DNA from: Hydrangea macrophylla
Taxonomy: Eukaryota > Streptophyta > Magnoliopsida > Cornales > Hydrangeaceae
DNA: 64,000 nucleotides
Direction of reading: 5' to 3'
Assembly: GCA_033977485.1 (NCBI GenBank)
Contig: CM066987.1
Span: 53,222,533 to 53,286,532, forward strand
Shown here: positions 23,120 through 34,515 of the stretch, in pieces
Numbering within the stretch: position 1 is the stretch's first letter
Layout of the letters: the number at the start of each line of letters is the position of its first letter
Made by a program: the position numbers and the translations under genes
Notes under the pieces: model-generated
The model's database searches: none
What the model saw: only the letters and a program-made list of their open reading frames with translations
What the model was told of the DNA's origin: nothing

Positions 23120-24421
23120 CTATTGCAGATAAAGTCGACTCATTTTCTCGATAGGATAGGTCATGTTATATGCAATAAAATGGGTTGATTTGGTCAGTCG
23201 ATCAACAACTACCCAAATAGCATCATGGTTCAGTTGAGATCTTGGCAATCCTATAACAAAATCTATAGTGATATACTCCAATTTCCATTCTGGGACTGGT
23301 AGAGGTTGTAGTAATCCTGAAGGTCGTTGGTGTTCCGCCTTGACTTGCTGGCAAGTAGGGCATTTTGCTACATATTCTGCGACTTCTCTCTTCATGCCTT
23401 CCCACCAGAAGTTCCTTTTTAAGTCTTTGTACATCTTGGTTCCACCGGGATGTATGGTCATTCTCAACTTGTGTGCTTCATCTAGAATGTCTTTCCTTAA
23501 ATTATCCATGTCGGGCACACATAACCTATTCTTACATCTTAGACCTCCGTCTGTTCCAATGTTCCATTCAGACAGGTCCTTTGCTTTTGCCTTCTCAAAC
23601 CATTTCCCCAATCCCTCATCCTTATCTTGGGCTTCGAGTATGCGATGAATGAGGATTGGCTGCACCATAAGACTTCCAAAAGGTCATCCATTACCTAGTC
23701 TCGCAGTCTGAAAGTCAAATTCCGTTAAAGCTTCTAAGGTTTTCCATTCCTTGATTAAAAGTAAGGCGATCAACCTTCGGGGTTTCCTGCTCAAAGCATC
23801 TGCGACTACATTTGCCTTACCGGGGTGGTACTGCAAATTAAAGTCGTAGTCTTTAAGTAGCTCCATCCAGCATCGTTGTCTTATGTTTAGTTCTTTTTTA
23901 GAGAACAGGTATTTCACGCTTTTGTGGTCTGAGAACAGGTTAAACTTCTCTCCGTAGAGGTAGTGCCTCCGAATCTTAAGTGCAAACACAATTGCAGCCA
24001 ATTCTAGATCGTGTGTAGGGTAGTTTAATTCATGTGGCTTTAATTGCCTAGATCCATAAGCGATCACCTGACCATTCTGCATAAGTACACATCCAAGTCC
24101 TTGATATGAAGCGTCACTGTAGATAGTGTACTGTTCACCACTCTTGGGTATGGCTAGCACTGGCGCTGAGGTCAACCTCTCCTTTAATTCCTGAAAGGTG
24201 CGTTCGTGCTTGTCCTTCCACTCAAATTTTGAATCCTTCTTTGTTAGTCCGGTTAAAGGAGATGCGATCCTTGAGAAACCTTCCACAAACCTCCTGTAGT
24301 ATCCAGCCAATTTGAGAAAATAATGTACTTTTGATGCATTGGTTGGTCTATTCCAACTAGAAACTGCGTCTATCTTTGTTGAGTTTACCAAAATTCCATT
24401 ATGTGAAACTACATGGCCCAA
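23120..24421 (-). pseudogene. T interior 2: RT C-terminus, RNase H, integrase N-terminus
   Basis: Frame 24421-23684 runs from GHVVSHNGI through RNase H ([40 protein letters not shown]). Frame 23668-23120 has the HHCC zinc domain and the first integrase Asp (YITIDFVIGLP). A stop (TAG) lies at 23117-23119. This copy is better preserved than interior 1. Confidence 0.88.
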
Positions 24422-26278
24422 GAACTTAACTTCTTTTGGCCAAAACTCACACTTACTAACTTAGCATAGAGACGATTTTCTCTAAGTGACTGAAGTGCAA
24501 TCTGTACGTGCTTCTCCTGTTCTTCTACACTCTTGTACTTGCTTCTTCAGCTCTAGCATTTTTGTTGGGGCCATACGATAAGGGGTCTTGGATAATGGTG
24601 TTGTTCTGGGTACTAGCTCAATACAAAAGTCGATCTCGCGCTTGGGTGGTAATCCAGAAATGTTCTGAAAGACATCTTCATAGTCTCAAACTATTGGAAT
24701 CCGAGCGATCGTCAATTCTGAGCTTGTAGTTTCCACAGCAGCTAAGCAACTTGTAAGAAAGGCATCACTAGTGGGGTTGCATTGAAAACTGAAGGGTGCG
24801 CTTCCAGGTACAGAAAACGTAATTGACCTACTCGCACAGTCTAACTGGGCATGATACTTAGTAAGCCAATCAAATCCTAATATTACATCCAATTCCCTCA
24901 TTGACAGGACAATTAAGTCTGCGGTTAGTTTCCTATTCTCCAATGTCAAAGTGCAGTCCTTGCACACCTTTTATAGCTTCACGGTCACTGCCGAAGCTGA
25001 TACCGCATTCAGGGCTACCTCAAGTGTCTGGGGTACTAAACCCAATCGTCGTAGAATCTCATAGGGAATATATAATTTCGTAGCACCCGTATCAAAAAGT
25101 ACTTTAACTCGACTAGCATATAATGAGAGTGTACCTTCCAAGTTCTGTTGTTCCCTTTCATCATAGCCAGCTGCCTCGGGTATGATAGCATTGAGTCGAG
25201 CCTTACCAGGTTGGCCTTGAGTAGTAGGCCCATGATAGTTTCCTTTTTGTGCCTTACATTCTCTGCTCATGTGTCCCCTCTTGCCACAGTTGTAACAGAC
25301 AACATTAATTCGATAATTGTCCCTGGGGACTGTGCAGTCTCGAGCCATGTGTCCGGGGATCCCACATTTGAAGCATCTATCCCTGTTGTTCTCGGTAGTA
25401 GTGGTTGATACTTGTGGTACAAGAGGTACTACGTTCTTGTCTTGGGGAAGGGTGGGTCCTGGTTTCTTGCCACTGTTCCATAGGCGCTTGTTTCCTTGGA
25501 ACTGAGTCAAAGGTCTTCCTCGTGGTCCGTTCCTTGACGGGGTTAGTCGGTGTACCATTTGCTTCGGGCCTTGGCAGCCATCTCTTTCCAAACCTGCCGC
25601 CAACCTGACCAAAGCTTTGAAAGTTTGATTCAGGAGTCCCAATGTTAGATGCCGGAGGTGCGAATTGAGTCCTCGGTGAAACTTCTTGATCTTCTTTTGA
25701 GGAGTGTCAATCATGTGAGGGGCAAAGCGAGATAGGTGTTCGAATTGTGTCGTGTACTCTCTTGCACTCCTATTTCCTTGGGTCAAATCGATGAATTCTT
25801 TCTCTTTCTAGTCCTTTTCATCGTCGGGGAAATACTTTTCCAAAAACTTCTCCCGGAATGTAGTCCATGTCATCCTCCTTGAAGCTTCTACTCCAATAGT
25901 TGCTCTCTCGGCTTCCCACCAATCGGCTGCCGCATAAGTGAGTTGGAAAGTGGCGAGACGGCGCTTCTCTGTCTCGGAGCATTCGATTGATTCGAAGATA
26001 CGATCCATATCCCTTAGCCATTGCTCTGCTCGCCAGGATTCACCGGTGTCGTCGAACCTATCAGGACGCAAAGCCTTGAATCCTTCCATTAATCTATCGT
26101 GTGTCTGAGTTGGTGGTTTTTGGCAATTGTCGTTGTTGTTGCCGTTTCCATTGCCGTGGTTGTTGCCTATATGGTCTAGACACTACAGAAATGCGCCAAA
26201 GATTCCAGTAGGATCGATTCCTTCAGGAATAGGATCTGGTGGTCCTCCATTACGATTTCTTCTTGGTCTTCCCACCAT
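24422..26278 (-). pseudogene. T interior 2: Gag, zinc knuckles, protease, RT start with deletion
   Basis: Gag starts at 26278 (MVGRPRRNRNGG) and has a TAG in the FGAFL region and another after FPDDEKD (about 25806). Both zinc knuckles are intact: CFKCGIPGHMARDC and CYNCGKRGHMSREC. The protease motif is VLFDTGATKLY, followed by a stop at about 24968-24970 and then DVILGFDWL. The RT palm is missing at the same place as in interior 1 (about 24480-24560). Confidence 0.88.
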
Positions 26279-26754
26279 TGTGCTTATGTGCTTATGTACC
26301 TACATGAATATCTATCGGTTATTCTCCAATCCTAAACAGGGATACGAGATATAAACGGCTGAAAGTATAGATGGCAATTCTAATATAAGTACATAATATG
26401 TCAAGTATTCATATTATCAGATAAAAGAAACTAGTCTTCATTAATAACTCTAAATATTTACATAAGAAAGCGCACATGCTAAAAATACATAGTACGGTCA
26501 ACAGTACCAAAAACATATACATAGAAAAGGCGTACACGTCTACTTATACTTGTCACAAGCCTGAAATACAGCTATATACACAAAAGATGGGCTACTAGCC
26601 CTATTACAAGTAAAGCTCTAGATATTGGGGATCCTATCCCAAAAGTCCTCCACATCCATCCGGGATGTAATAAGGTACCATGCTAATCACAAAACTATCT
26701 TAAGATTCATATCTTAAGTGTGTGGGACAATCGGTGTGCATGTCTTAACCTAAA

Positions 26755-26766
26755 GCTCTGATACCA
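26755..26766 (-). other. Primer-binding site (tRNA-iMet), T interior 2
   Basis: TGGTATCAGAGC on the minus strand, eight bases from LTR 3. Confidence 0.92.
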
Positions 26767-26774
26767 AAAATCCC

Positions 26775-29700
26775 TGTCACGCCCCGGCGTAGCCAAAATA
26801 TGGAAAATTTTAAATTTTCATCTTGGACCCTGAGGCGCGTGACTGGTTGCAGTACCGAATTGTCCATGACCAAATAATAATAATTAAACGATATAATAAA
26901 AGGATAAAACCATCATTTACTTACTAGAATTTATTACAATGAGAAGTCAAAGTACTTAGCTAGTTAAAACATCATTATAAATACATCAGAGTCTTTATGG
27001 CTCTTGGCCTTACAAAACTATTACAAAATATATGCTAAGTCTTCTGGTTATAATCAAAAACATTCACAGGGGATAACTACTAGTCTTCTCTCTAACTAGC
27101 ATAACCATAGTCATCTTCAGTGTAATCTTCTTCAACGTTTCCTTCTTGTGTAGAATCATAACCTGGGTACTCCTCACCGGGATAAGCTGGACATGGGAAT
27201 GTCCAGCGACATGAACGTCGTCAGTTTATGAAAGCTGAGTGAGGAAGCTAAATCAAATGGAACGTATATAGTAAAACACAATAAGAATATATTTACTACC
27301 TTTCAACATGTCTTTTAGGATCTTTACATTCTCACCGTCGAATTATAACTATTAGCGTACCTGACTACGTATTCGATAGGAATACAAACAATTCTGTAGA
27401 CCTGTCTAGACATTCTTAATGCCACTACCATTCATTTCTAACATCCGACGTCATTTATAAACCCAAAGTATCTCATTCTAACCAAACCATCTTTCATCAA
27501 CCAAAACATCTTTCATCAACCACTTCGTCATGAAGAATCGAAGTGTTAAGGAGTGCAAGAACATCCATTTCGTTACAAAGAACTGAAAGGAGTCTTCACT
27601 CAAAGTATCACCGCTTCATCACGAAGAACCGAAAGCGTTACTGAGTACAAGAACATCCATTTCCTCACGAAGAACCAAAAAGAGTCTTTACTCAAAGAAT
27701 CACCGCTTCGTCGCGAAGAACCGAAAGCGTTAAGGAGTGTAAGAACATCCATTTCGTCACGAAGAACCGAAAGGAGTCTTCACTCAAAGAATCACCGCTT
27801 CGTCACGAAGAACCGAAAGCATTACAGAGTACAAGAACATCCATTTCCTCACGAAGAACCGAAAGGAGTCTTTACTCAAAGAATCACCGCTTCATCACGA
27901 AGAACCAAAAGCGTTAAGGAGTGCAAGAACATCTATTTCGTCATGAAGAACCAAAAGGAGTCATCACTCAAAGAATCACCGCTTCCTCACGAAGAACCTA
28001 AAGCGTTACGGAGTACAAGAACATCCATTTTCTCACGAAGAACCGAAAGGAGTCTTTACTCAAAGAATCACCGCTTCGTCACGAAGAACCGAAAGTGTTA
28101 AGGAGTTTAAGAATATCCATTTCATCACGAAGAACCGAAAGGAGTCTTCACTCAAAGAATCACCGCTTTGTCACGAAGAACCAAAAGCGTTATAGAGTAC
28201 AAGAACATCCATTTCCTCACGAAGAACCGAAAGGAGTCTTTACTCAAAGAATCACCGCTTCGTCACGAAGAACCGAAAGCGTTAAGGAGTGTAAGAATAT
28301 CCATTTCGTCATGAAGAACCGAAAGGATACTTAAAATAGTCACATTTTAACCGTATCCCTTTCGTCACAAAGAACCGAAAGGATACTCAAGAGTCACCAC
28401 TTCACAACTCAACAACACATCCCTTTTCTTACCCTCCCGGCCCCCCGTGGCCTGGTTTACCTATCCAACACTTATCCTTGACATACGCTGCTCCTGATCA
28501 ACTACAACTAGTCCGTACGTATCCTAGACCACATTCTCGTCACTCGTTCCGTAGTTTAGTTTGTTAATTACTTTCATTTATACTTTCGAAGTTACTTTAT
28601 ACATCCGTCATTCTATTTTGTTATAATATACTTATGATGGAAACTTACCCAATCACTATCAATGCAAGAATTGTGCCGTACAACATACTAAAAGCTTGGG
28701 TATGAACTTTTAATGGTCATTGCACTAAATTCGCGACAACGGAAAAACATAGCATGTAGCTCATAGATCTATAACATTGATTTGATATCAATAACCATAT
28801 AGATGAAACCCTTAACATACTCATATACGCGATAGCACTACCATAGCACAAGATATCTATAACCACATAGGTACCGGAAAGCAAGCATCATCAATAAACA
28901 CATCATACAAGTAGTTATACAATCTGCCAGGAATTGATTTCACTATGTCGATTGAATTGATATGATTTATTTGGACATGATAAATGGTTTTGTAGATCAA
29001 ACTTAAAACTAGAACATTGTATATAATTGGATTATCTTCATGTACAACAAAATCTAGCTTCAATTACATTTTTGAGCTACTTAAAATATTTATTTTACTT
29101 AGACATTTCTATATTTTTGGACTGGTCTGTCCCAGATTTATAGTACTGCATTGCATGTGCATTTTACCTATGAAGGAGCACTTTTTAAACTGAACTATAG
29201 AAGAGTTATTTGTAAATAAATGAGTTACCTATATCCACAAAAAAACCTAGCTTAATTCAGATTTCAGAGCTGCTTAAAACACTCATTTTACTAAACTACA
29301 TTCTGCTGGAGGTTTCTATTTCTCAGATTTAAAGTACTGCGTTGCATGTACATTTCACCTATGAAGGAATGATTTTCAGATTGATCTATAGTAGAGTTAT
29401 TTGTATATAAATGAGTTAGCTTTCTCCAAAAAAAAACCTAGCCTCATTCCCATTTCCGAACTGCTCAAAATGGTCATTTTACTAAACAACATTCTGCTGG
29501 AAGTTTCAGTTTCTCAGATTTAAAGTACTTCGTTGTATGTACATTTCACCTATGAAGAAATGATTTTTTGACTGAGCTATAGAAGAGTTATTTGTAGATA
29601 AATGAGTTAGCTTTATCCACAAAAAAACCTAGCCTCATTCCTATTTATGAGATTCTCTAAACGTTGATTTTACCAAACTACATTCTGCTGGAAGTTTCAG

Positions 29701-30400
29701 TATCCCGGATTTGAAGATTTGACTTGCATGTTACATAGAACCTCAAAATACAACATCAAATTAAGTTAGAATACTCACCAAAACTTGATATTGAGCTTGG
29801 GCTTTGGATTTGAGCTTAGGAAGTTTGAACTCAACTTCAATGGTGGAGACTTCTTCCTAGTTCTTCTTCTCCATCTCCATGTATCTCTCATCTCTCATCT
29901 CCCATCTCTTTCTTTCTAAGTGCAGATTGTAAGTGTCTAAAAGATATAATATATGTGTGCATGCATGTATATAAAGAGTCTTACATGTGCTATGTGTCAC
30001 CTTGCATGTATGCAAGCTAGGACACATGTCCTTGTAGTGGACAAATGTCATGGGAGAGGATGACAAGTGTAGGGGATGATGCATGGGGCTTGCCATGTGG
30101 CCGGCTATGTGGCGCCCACCTTGGGTTGTGTGCCACTTCCTCAGTTTACATGCATAAGTTCCTCGATATACGTATCGGTCTTAATTTACGTGCAAACGGG
30201 TGTTGTTTCTAATGTCCGGGCCCATTTACGGGACTAAGTTAATTCTAATTACGGTCGAGTCGATGTAGTGATTATAGTCTAATTAGTAATTACATTAACC
30301 TGATACAGTCACACAAATAAAATAATAATATAATAATAGACAAGATATAGAAATTCATAAAACTTGTATTATTGCACGTAGAGAAATTACAGGTATTACA
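26775..30400 (-). repeat. T LTR 3 (5' LTR of interior 2)
   Basis: 3626 bp. It has the short frame at 27092-27166 (ending GYAS), hairpin 27186-27207, 46/92/184-bp array 27523-28387, 190-bp array about 29070-29710 and TATATA at 29968-29975. Compared with LTRs 1 and 2 it lacks about 40 bp near 29760 (CTTGCTAAACATTACTAC and neighbours). Confidence 0.93.
27523..28387 (-). repeat. 46/92/184-bp array, T LTR 3
   Basis: Same structure as in LTRs 1 and 2. Scattered C/T and G/A differences are concentrated at the CGTCACG core. Confidence 0.92.
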
Positions 30401-32962
30401 GCAGCAATTAATAATTTGGCGCGGCTCTCAATAAGTGTCGCGTGGCAGTCATGGAATGCCACCGCGGCTTTCACGGAGTGTCGCAGTGGCATCCACTGAC
30501 TGCTGCAAAGGATTTTTGACTTCCACCTTCTGCAGCAGTCTGTCTATTTTCAGAAAGTACGTATTTTACCACCAAATGAGATATTTACACCTGTCTTTTA
30601 CTCTGAATTCACTGAGAATACTTGGTAATTTTGTCTATTAAAGAAGGAGGATCTTCCTTGGGAGCACACACAAGAAGTAGTTACCACTACACTAACACAT
30701 ATTTGAGAGAGAAAAGAAAGAGTAAAAAATAACTAGAGAGAAGAGCTTGGAAGATCTTCAAAGGAGAGAAGCTTTGAGGATAGTTTGGAGGTGATCCTCT
30801 AACCACAAGTTATTTTTCTTCATTGTTTTGAACTTCTAATCTTAACACTACTTGGTCTTTTGATTAACCCCCTTTTTAGAAGTATTATTAGGGAACTTGC
30901 AAACTTTAATTGCCTTTTCTTTTAGTTCCTTCTTTTCTTCCTCTTTGTTTATACTTCTCTCTTGGGATTCTTGGAAGTCTTCCATAATTCACTTGAATCT
31001 CATGAGTTAGATCCCTTGAATCCATGTGAGCTTGTGCTCTCCCATGAGAGTCAAGATTGATCATCCTTTATATAAGAGCAAGCAAATGAATCTAAACCCC
31101 TACCATGGTTTAGGATTCTTTGACTTAAGGTTTCATAGAATCCCCTTCCATATTCCTTGAAAACCTATGAGTATTAGCTATGTTTGTTTGTACTTCTCTC
31201 TTGAGATTCTTGAAGGCTCATGAGTATTAGTCATGTCTTCATCTCCAATGACCATCAAGTGGTAGGAGAAAGTAGTTTGAGTCTAAGCCCATCTCCATGG
31301 TTTAGATTCATTATCTTGAAATTTCATGAATTCTATTCATACTTCATTTGAAATCTACAAATATAAAGGTCTTTAGCCTCCAATGACCATCAAAGGTAGG
31401 AGAAAATGGTTTAGTTTAGATCCAACTTCATGGTTTAATAGTTGGGGTTAACAAATAAAAGTTGAACTTGACAATGAAACAGTGGATTCATAAACCGGTT
31501 TTGATCAAAGATTTTTGGTTCGAAATCTAACCGTTGGAATCAAGTGAAACCAATGGGAAAATATCACTAACTCAAAGTTCTACCCCTGTAATTTTTGTTT
31601 TAAGGAGATTTCATGTTTAAAGTGGTTTGGTCATGAGTTTTGTGAAGTCACTACAATCTGTCCAGAGTTTCAGAACAGTAAAACTCTTTTGAAATAAGTA
31701 AACCAGAACCTTAATAAAGTATTTGTGATCCAAAATAATTTTTTCTAAGTAGATTAATGTGTTAGGAATTCACCCTAAAAAGAACAAAGCATTTCTGATC
31801 TTTTTGCTATTTTTTAGAAAATCGTGCAAGAACTCTGGACAGAAGGTTGTAGAATGCTTAATGATGTCTGGTTTTTGTCCAATTCCCGGAGATCCAACCA
31901 TTGAAACTTTGATTTATTTTTTGGGTTAAAAACTAGACACACAGAGGCATCTTGTGTCCAAAATTTATCAAGATCAAACCATGAGAATCATGCTTTTTAT
32001 TTCTTTAAAGTTATAATCTGCTTTCAGCAATTTTCAGAATTCTGCAATAGTTCTAATCAATCTTATGAATAATGGCTTAGATGATATTTTCATGAGTTAA
32101 GGGTCAAACCATGTTTCAATAATGATTAGTTAAGCTTGAATTCAAAGTTTAAGAGACCTAAATCACTGAGTATTTCACAATTTATTCTTGTTCATATACA
32201 TATTCATCCATATGGCTTGACACTTATAATTAGGACTTAGTTGCTTTAGATTTAATTACAATTGATAGATTTAAGCTAGAAGTTCAGGATTGTTAATTCT
32301 AACTCCGTATCTTGTATAGCATGTGGACTAACCCTTTGTTTTGCAGCGCTGTTAAGGTATGATTTCTTGAACTCCTCTTAGTTTATTTTAATTTCTTGAT
32401 TTTATCGATTCTCTTGACCTTTATGCGCGATACATTAGAATTAAGATTTTGCCTTACATGTATATATGTGGATTAGAGACACTTTTCCCAGGTTTTATTT
32501 AATCGCATGCATTGCACGTTTAATATTCGCGGCTGGATCCCGGGTAAGTTATCTTGTTCTTTATTACATATCATATTGCTTGCTACTTGAATTACTTGGC
32601 TTTTGAATGATATTTTGTAAATTGGCAATTTTACACCATTTTGACATGTTTGTGTAATGTATACGTATATCTATGTATTGGTTGAGGGCATGCTTAGATT
32701 AGTAGTTCAATTAAAAGGATGTTAAGTAGAGGTCTATCGCGAGATAGGATGAGAAGGGGTGTTTTAGTCCGATGGGCTCCTTCCCTTCTCATTCCATAAT
32801 CCCCGGACCTAGTTAAGCTTTGGTTTCGCAAAAGATCAGTTGCTTTAAAATGGTTTCTTAATTCTCCTTTTAAAAATTAAGTGGCGACTCATTTGTTTTG
32901 AATTTGAAATTTGAAAGAACTTTAAAAGAAAAGCTGTGGGTAAGAAAATTGCGATATCCACA
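30401..32962 (+). repeat. Tat-A right LTR (A2), right part
   Basis: It continues exactly where 10287 stopped (GCAATTAATAATTTGGCG...) and matches A1 to its TCCACA end. With 9828-10287 it makes a 3022-bp LTR. The TATA box is altered (CTATTAAAG at about 30636). Confidence 0.93.
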
Positions 32963-33150
32963 ATCTGGCGACTCTGCTAGGGATCGAACCCAGAATCTCT
33001 GGTTTCGCAGACCAAAATTCTGATTTTGGGTTCACTTGAGGATTAGACTTGAAAGCATCCTTTTAATCGAATTAATTAATCTTTATATGCCTATTGCATC
33101 TCACTTACATGTCCAGCCAATCGATTGCACGGAACTATGACCTTGGAGGC
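32963..33150 (+). mobile_element. Second Tat primer-binding site and leader start, truncated
   Basis: The A2 LTR is followed by ATCTGGCGACTCTGCTAGGG and 188 bp that match 3747-3933, including the anti-tRNA segment. The match stops sharply at GACCTTGGAGGC. A2 therefore once served as the 5' LTR of another Tat copy, giving LTR-interior-LTR-interior again. Confidence 0.85.
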
Positions 33151-34515
33151 ATAATCATTTAGTAGCATTTCATAGTCGCCAAGTCGGCAAAGTATTCATG
33201 GCATTGGCTTGGGAGTATGGTATTGGTAGAAATCCTACGATTAGGGAATGTCTTCCAAATCCCCGTTTGGGGTTGTAATCTGACAAAATTCCGGAAGCGG
33301 GTGTGAGGTGAGGAAGGTTGTTTGTGATCCTTAAAACATTCGAAAATGCAAGGTCATATTTGACTAGCTATCAAAGATCTTGTATGCTTCACTCATGTTG
33401 GAGTGGTTCACATCCGGTGTTGAGAGTGAGTGGTTATAGAATTGGTATTGGAAAAGTTGCACGATTTGGCCTGTCGGCTATTTGCATTGCCAAGACGGTA
33501 AATCATTGCACCGCATGTCTTAGCATGGTCTTAGAAGTAGTAGTACATTTCTACAATGTTTTCTACTTTGCCATCTTGCTTAATGAATTGTATAAAACCC
33601 CTTTTTCAAGAAATGTTGATTAGGGCAAGGCCCAAGAGTTATTTGACGCATGGCGTCCCGTTTAAAGATTCCTTACGAGGAAGTCTTATGTTTTAGAAAG
33701 AAAACATTTCTTTGTCTTAGCACATGGTAAGAGCATTGTTCTAGCTGTAATTCATTATCTTAATCGTAGGTTTGAATTACTAGATTTCTCATGATAACTC
33801 TTATTATATATCATTTGAGCTTTGTAAAGTTGAATTTATAGTTGTTGGAGTTGGGCATATGTTTAGCCCTTGCTTTAATGACTTATTCATTTTAGGTAAC
33901 GTTAATTTGAATTTGTTACTTTGTATCATGGGATTCCTTGTTAAATGTATTATGAATCTAATTTGAAGCCATTAGATCCCCATGTGGTTGCTCGTTGTTG
34001 ATTGTGCTTTGTCTGGTCAATCGGATATTTTCAGGTGTGCTGTCCGGTTGACTGGCCTGGTGTGTTTCTTTTTCAGATAACTTTGTTTTATGGTTTTGAC
34101 TTAGAAAATATTTCTAGAAACTATTTTGGTTTATACTTAGCCTATAAATAGTATATTAAGGGAAAGTTACTACTTTTGATTTCTTAAGGACCGTTTGGTT
34201 GTAGATTTCCAAAAGCTTATAGTAATGTAAACTTTCAAAGTAAGCTCAAACCTTCATTTCTTTTCCCAAATTGGGCTTCGTCCAACTTTCTTTTAAACTC
34301 GTTTTAAAAATCGAAACAATGATGATTGACCCTAATTGACCCGTTTGGTCCTCATGGGTCAATCCTTGACTTTTGACTTTTCTTTAGAATCCACGTAGGA
34401 TTCCCCTATGCTTCTGCCTTATTGGATTGGTCCACGTAGGACTGTTCCTTGCTTTCGTTCGTATTGTTTGACTCTTTAACCTTGTCCACGTGGCTTGGTA
34501 GCTATTTGAACGGCC
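33151..34515. other. Unassigned 1.36-kb segment
   Basis: It matches nothing else in the window. No domain is recognisable in the longest frame (33318-33623, 101 codons). CCTATAAATAGTATA at 34141-34155 is TATA-like, and the sequence downstream is T-rich, so an LTR fragment of another family is possible. Termini were not found. Confidence 0.3.

Larger units (their letters stand above)
10288..30400 (-). mobile_element. Element T: chromovirus array LTR-interior-LTR-interior-LTR
   Basis: Three LTRs (10288-13945, 18545-22174, 26775-30400) alternate with two interiors of 4599 and 4600 bp, all minus strand. The flanking Tat-A LTR is continuous across the insertion, so the whole array sits at one site. 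The bases next to the ends are GCGAC (left) and GCAGC (right), an imperfect target duplication at best. Unequal recombination between LTRs of sister copies is the simplest origin. The integrase C-terminus and the tRNA-iMet primer site fit a Tekay/Del-like chromovirus. Confidence 0.9.
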
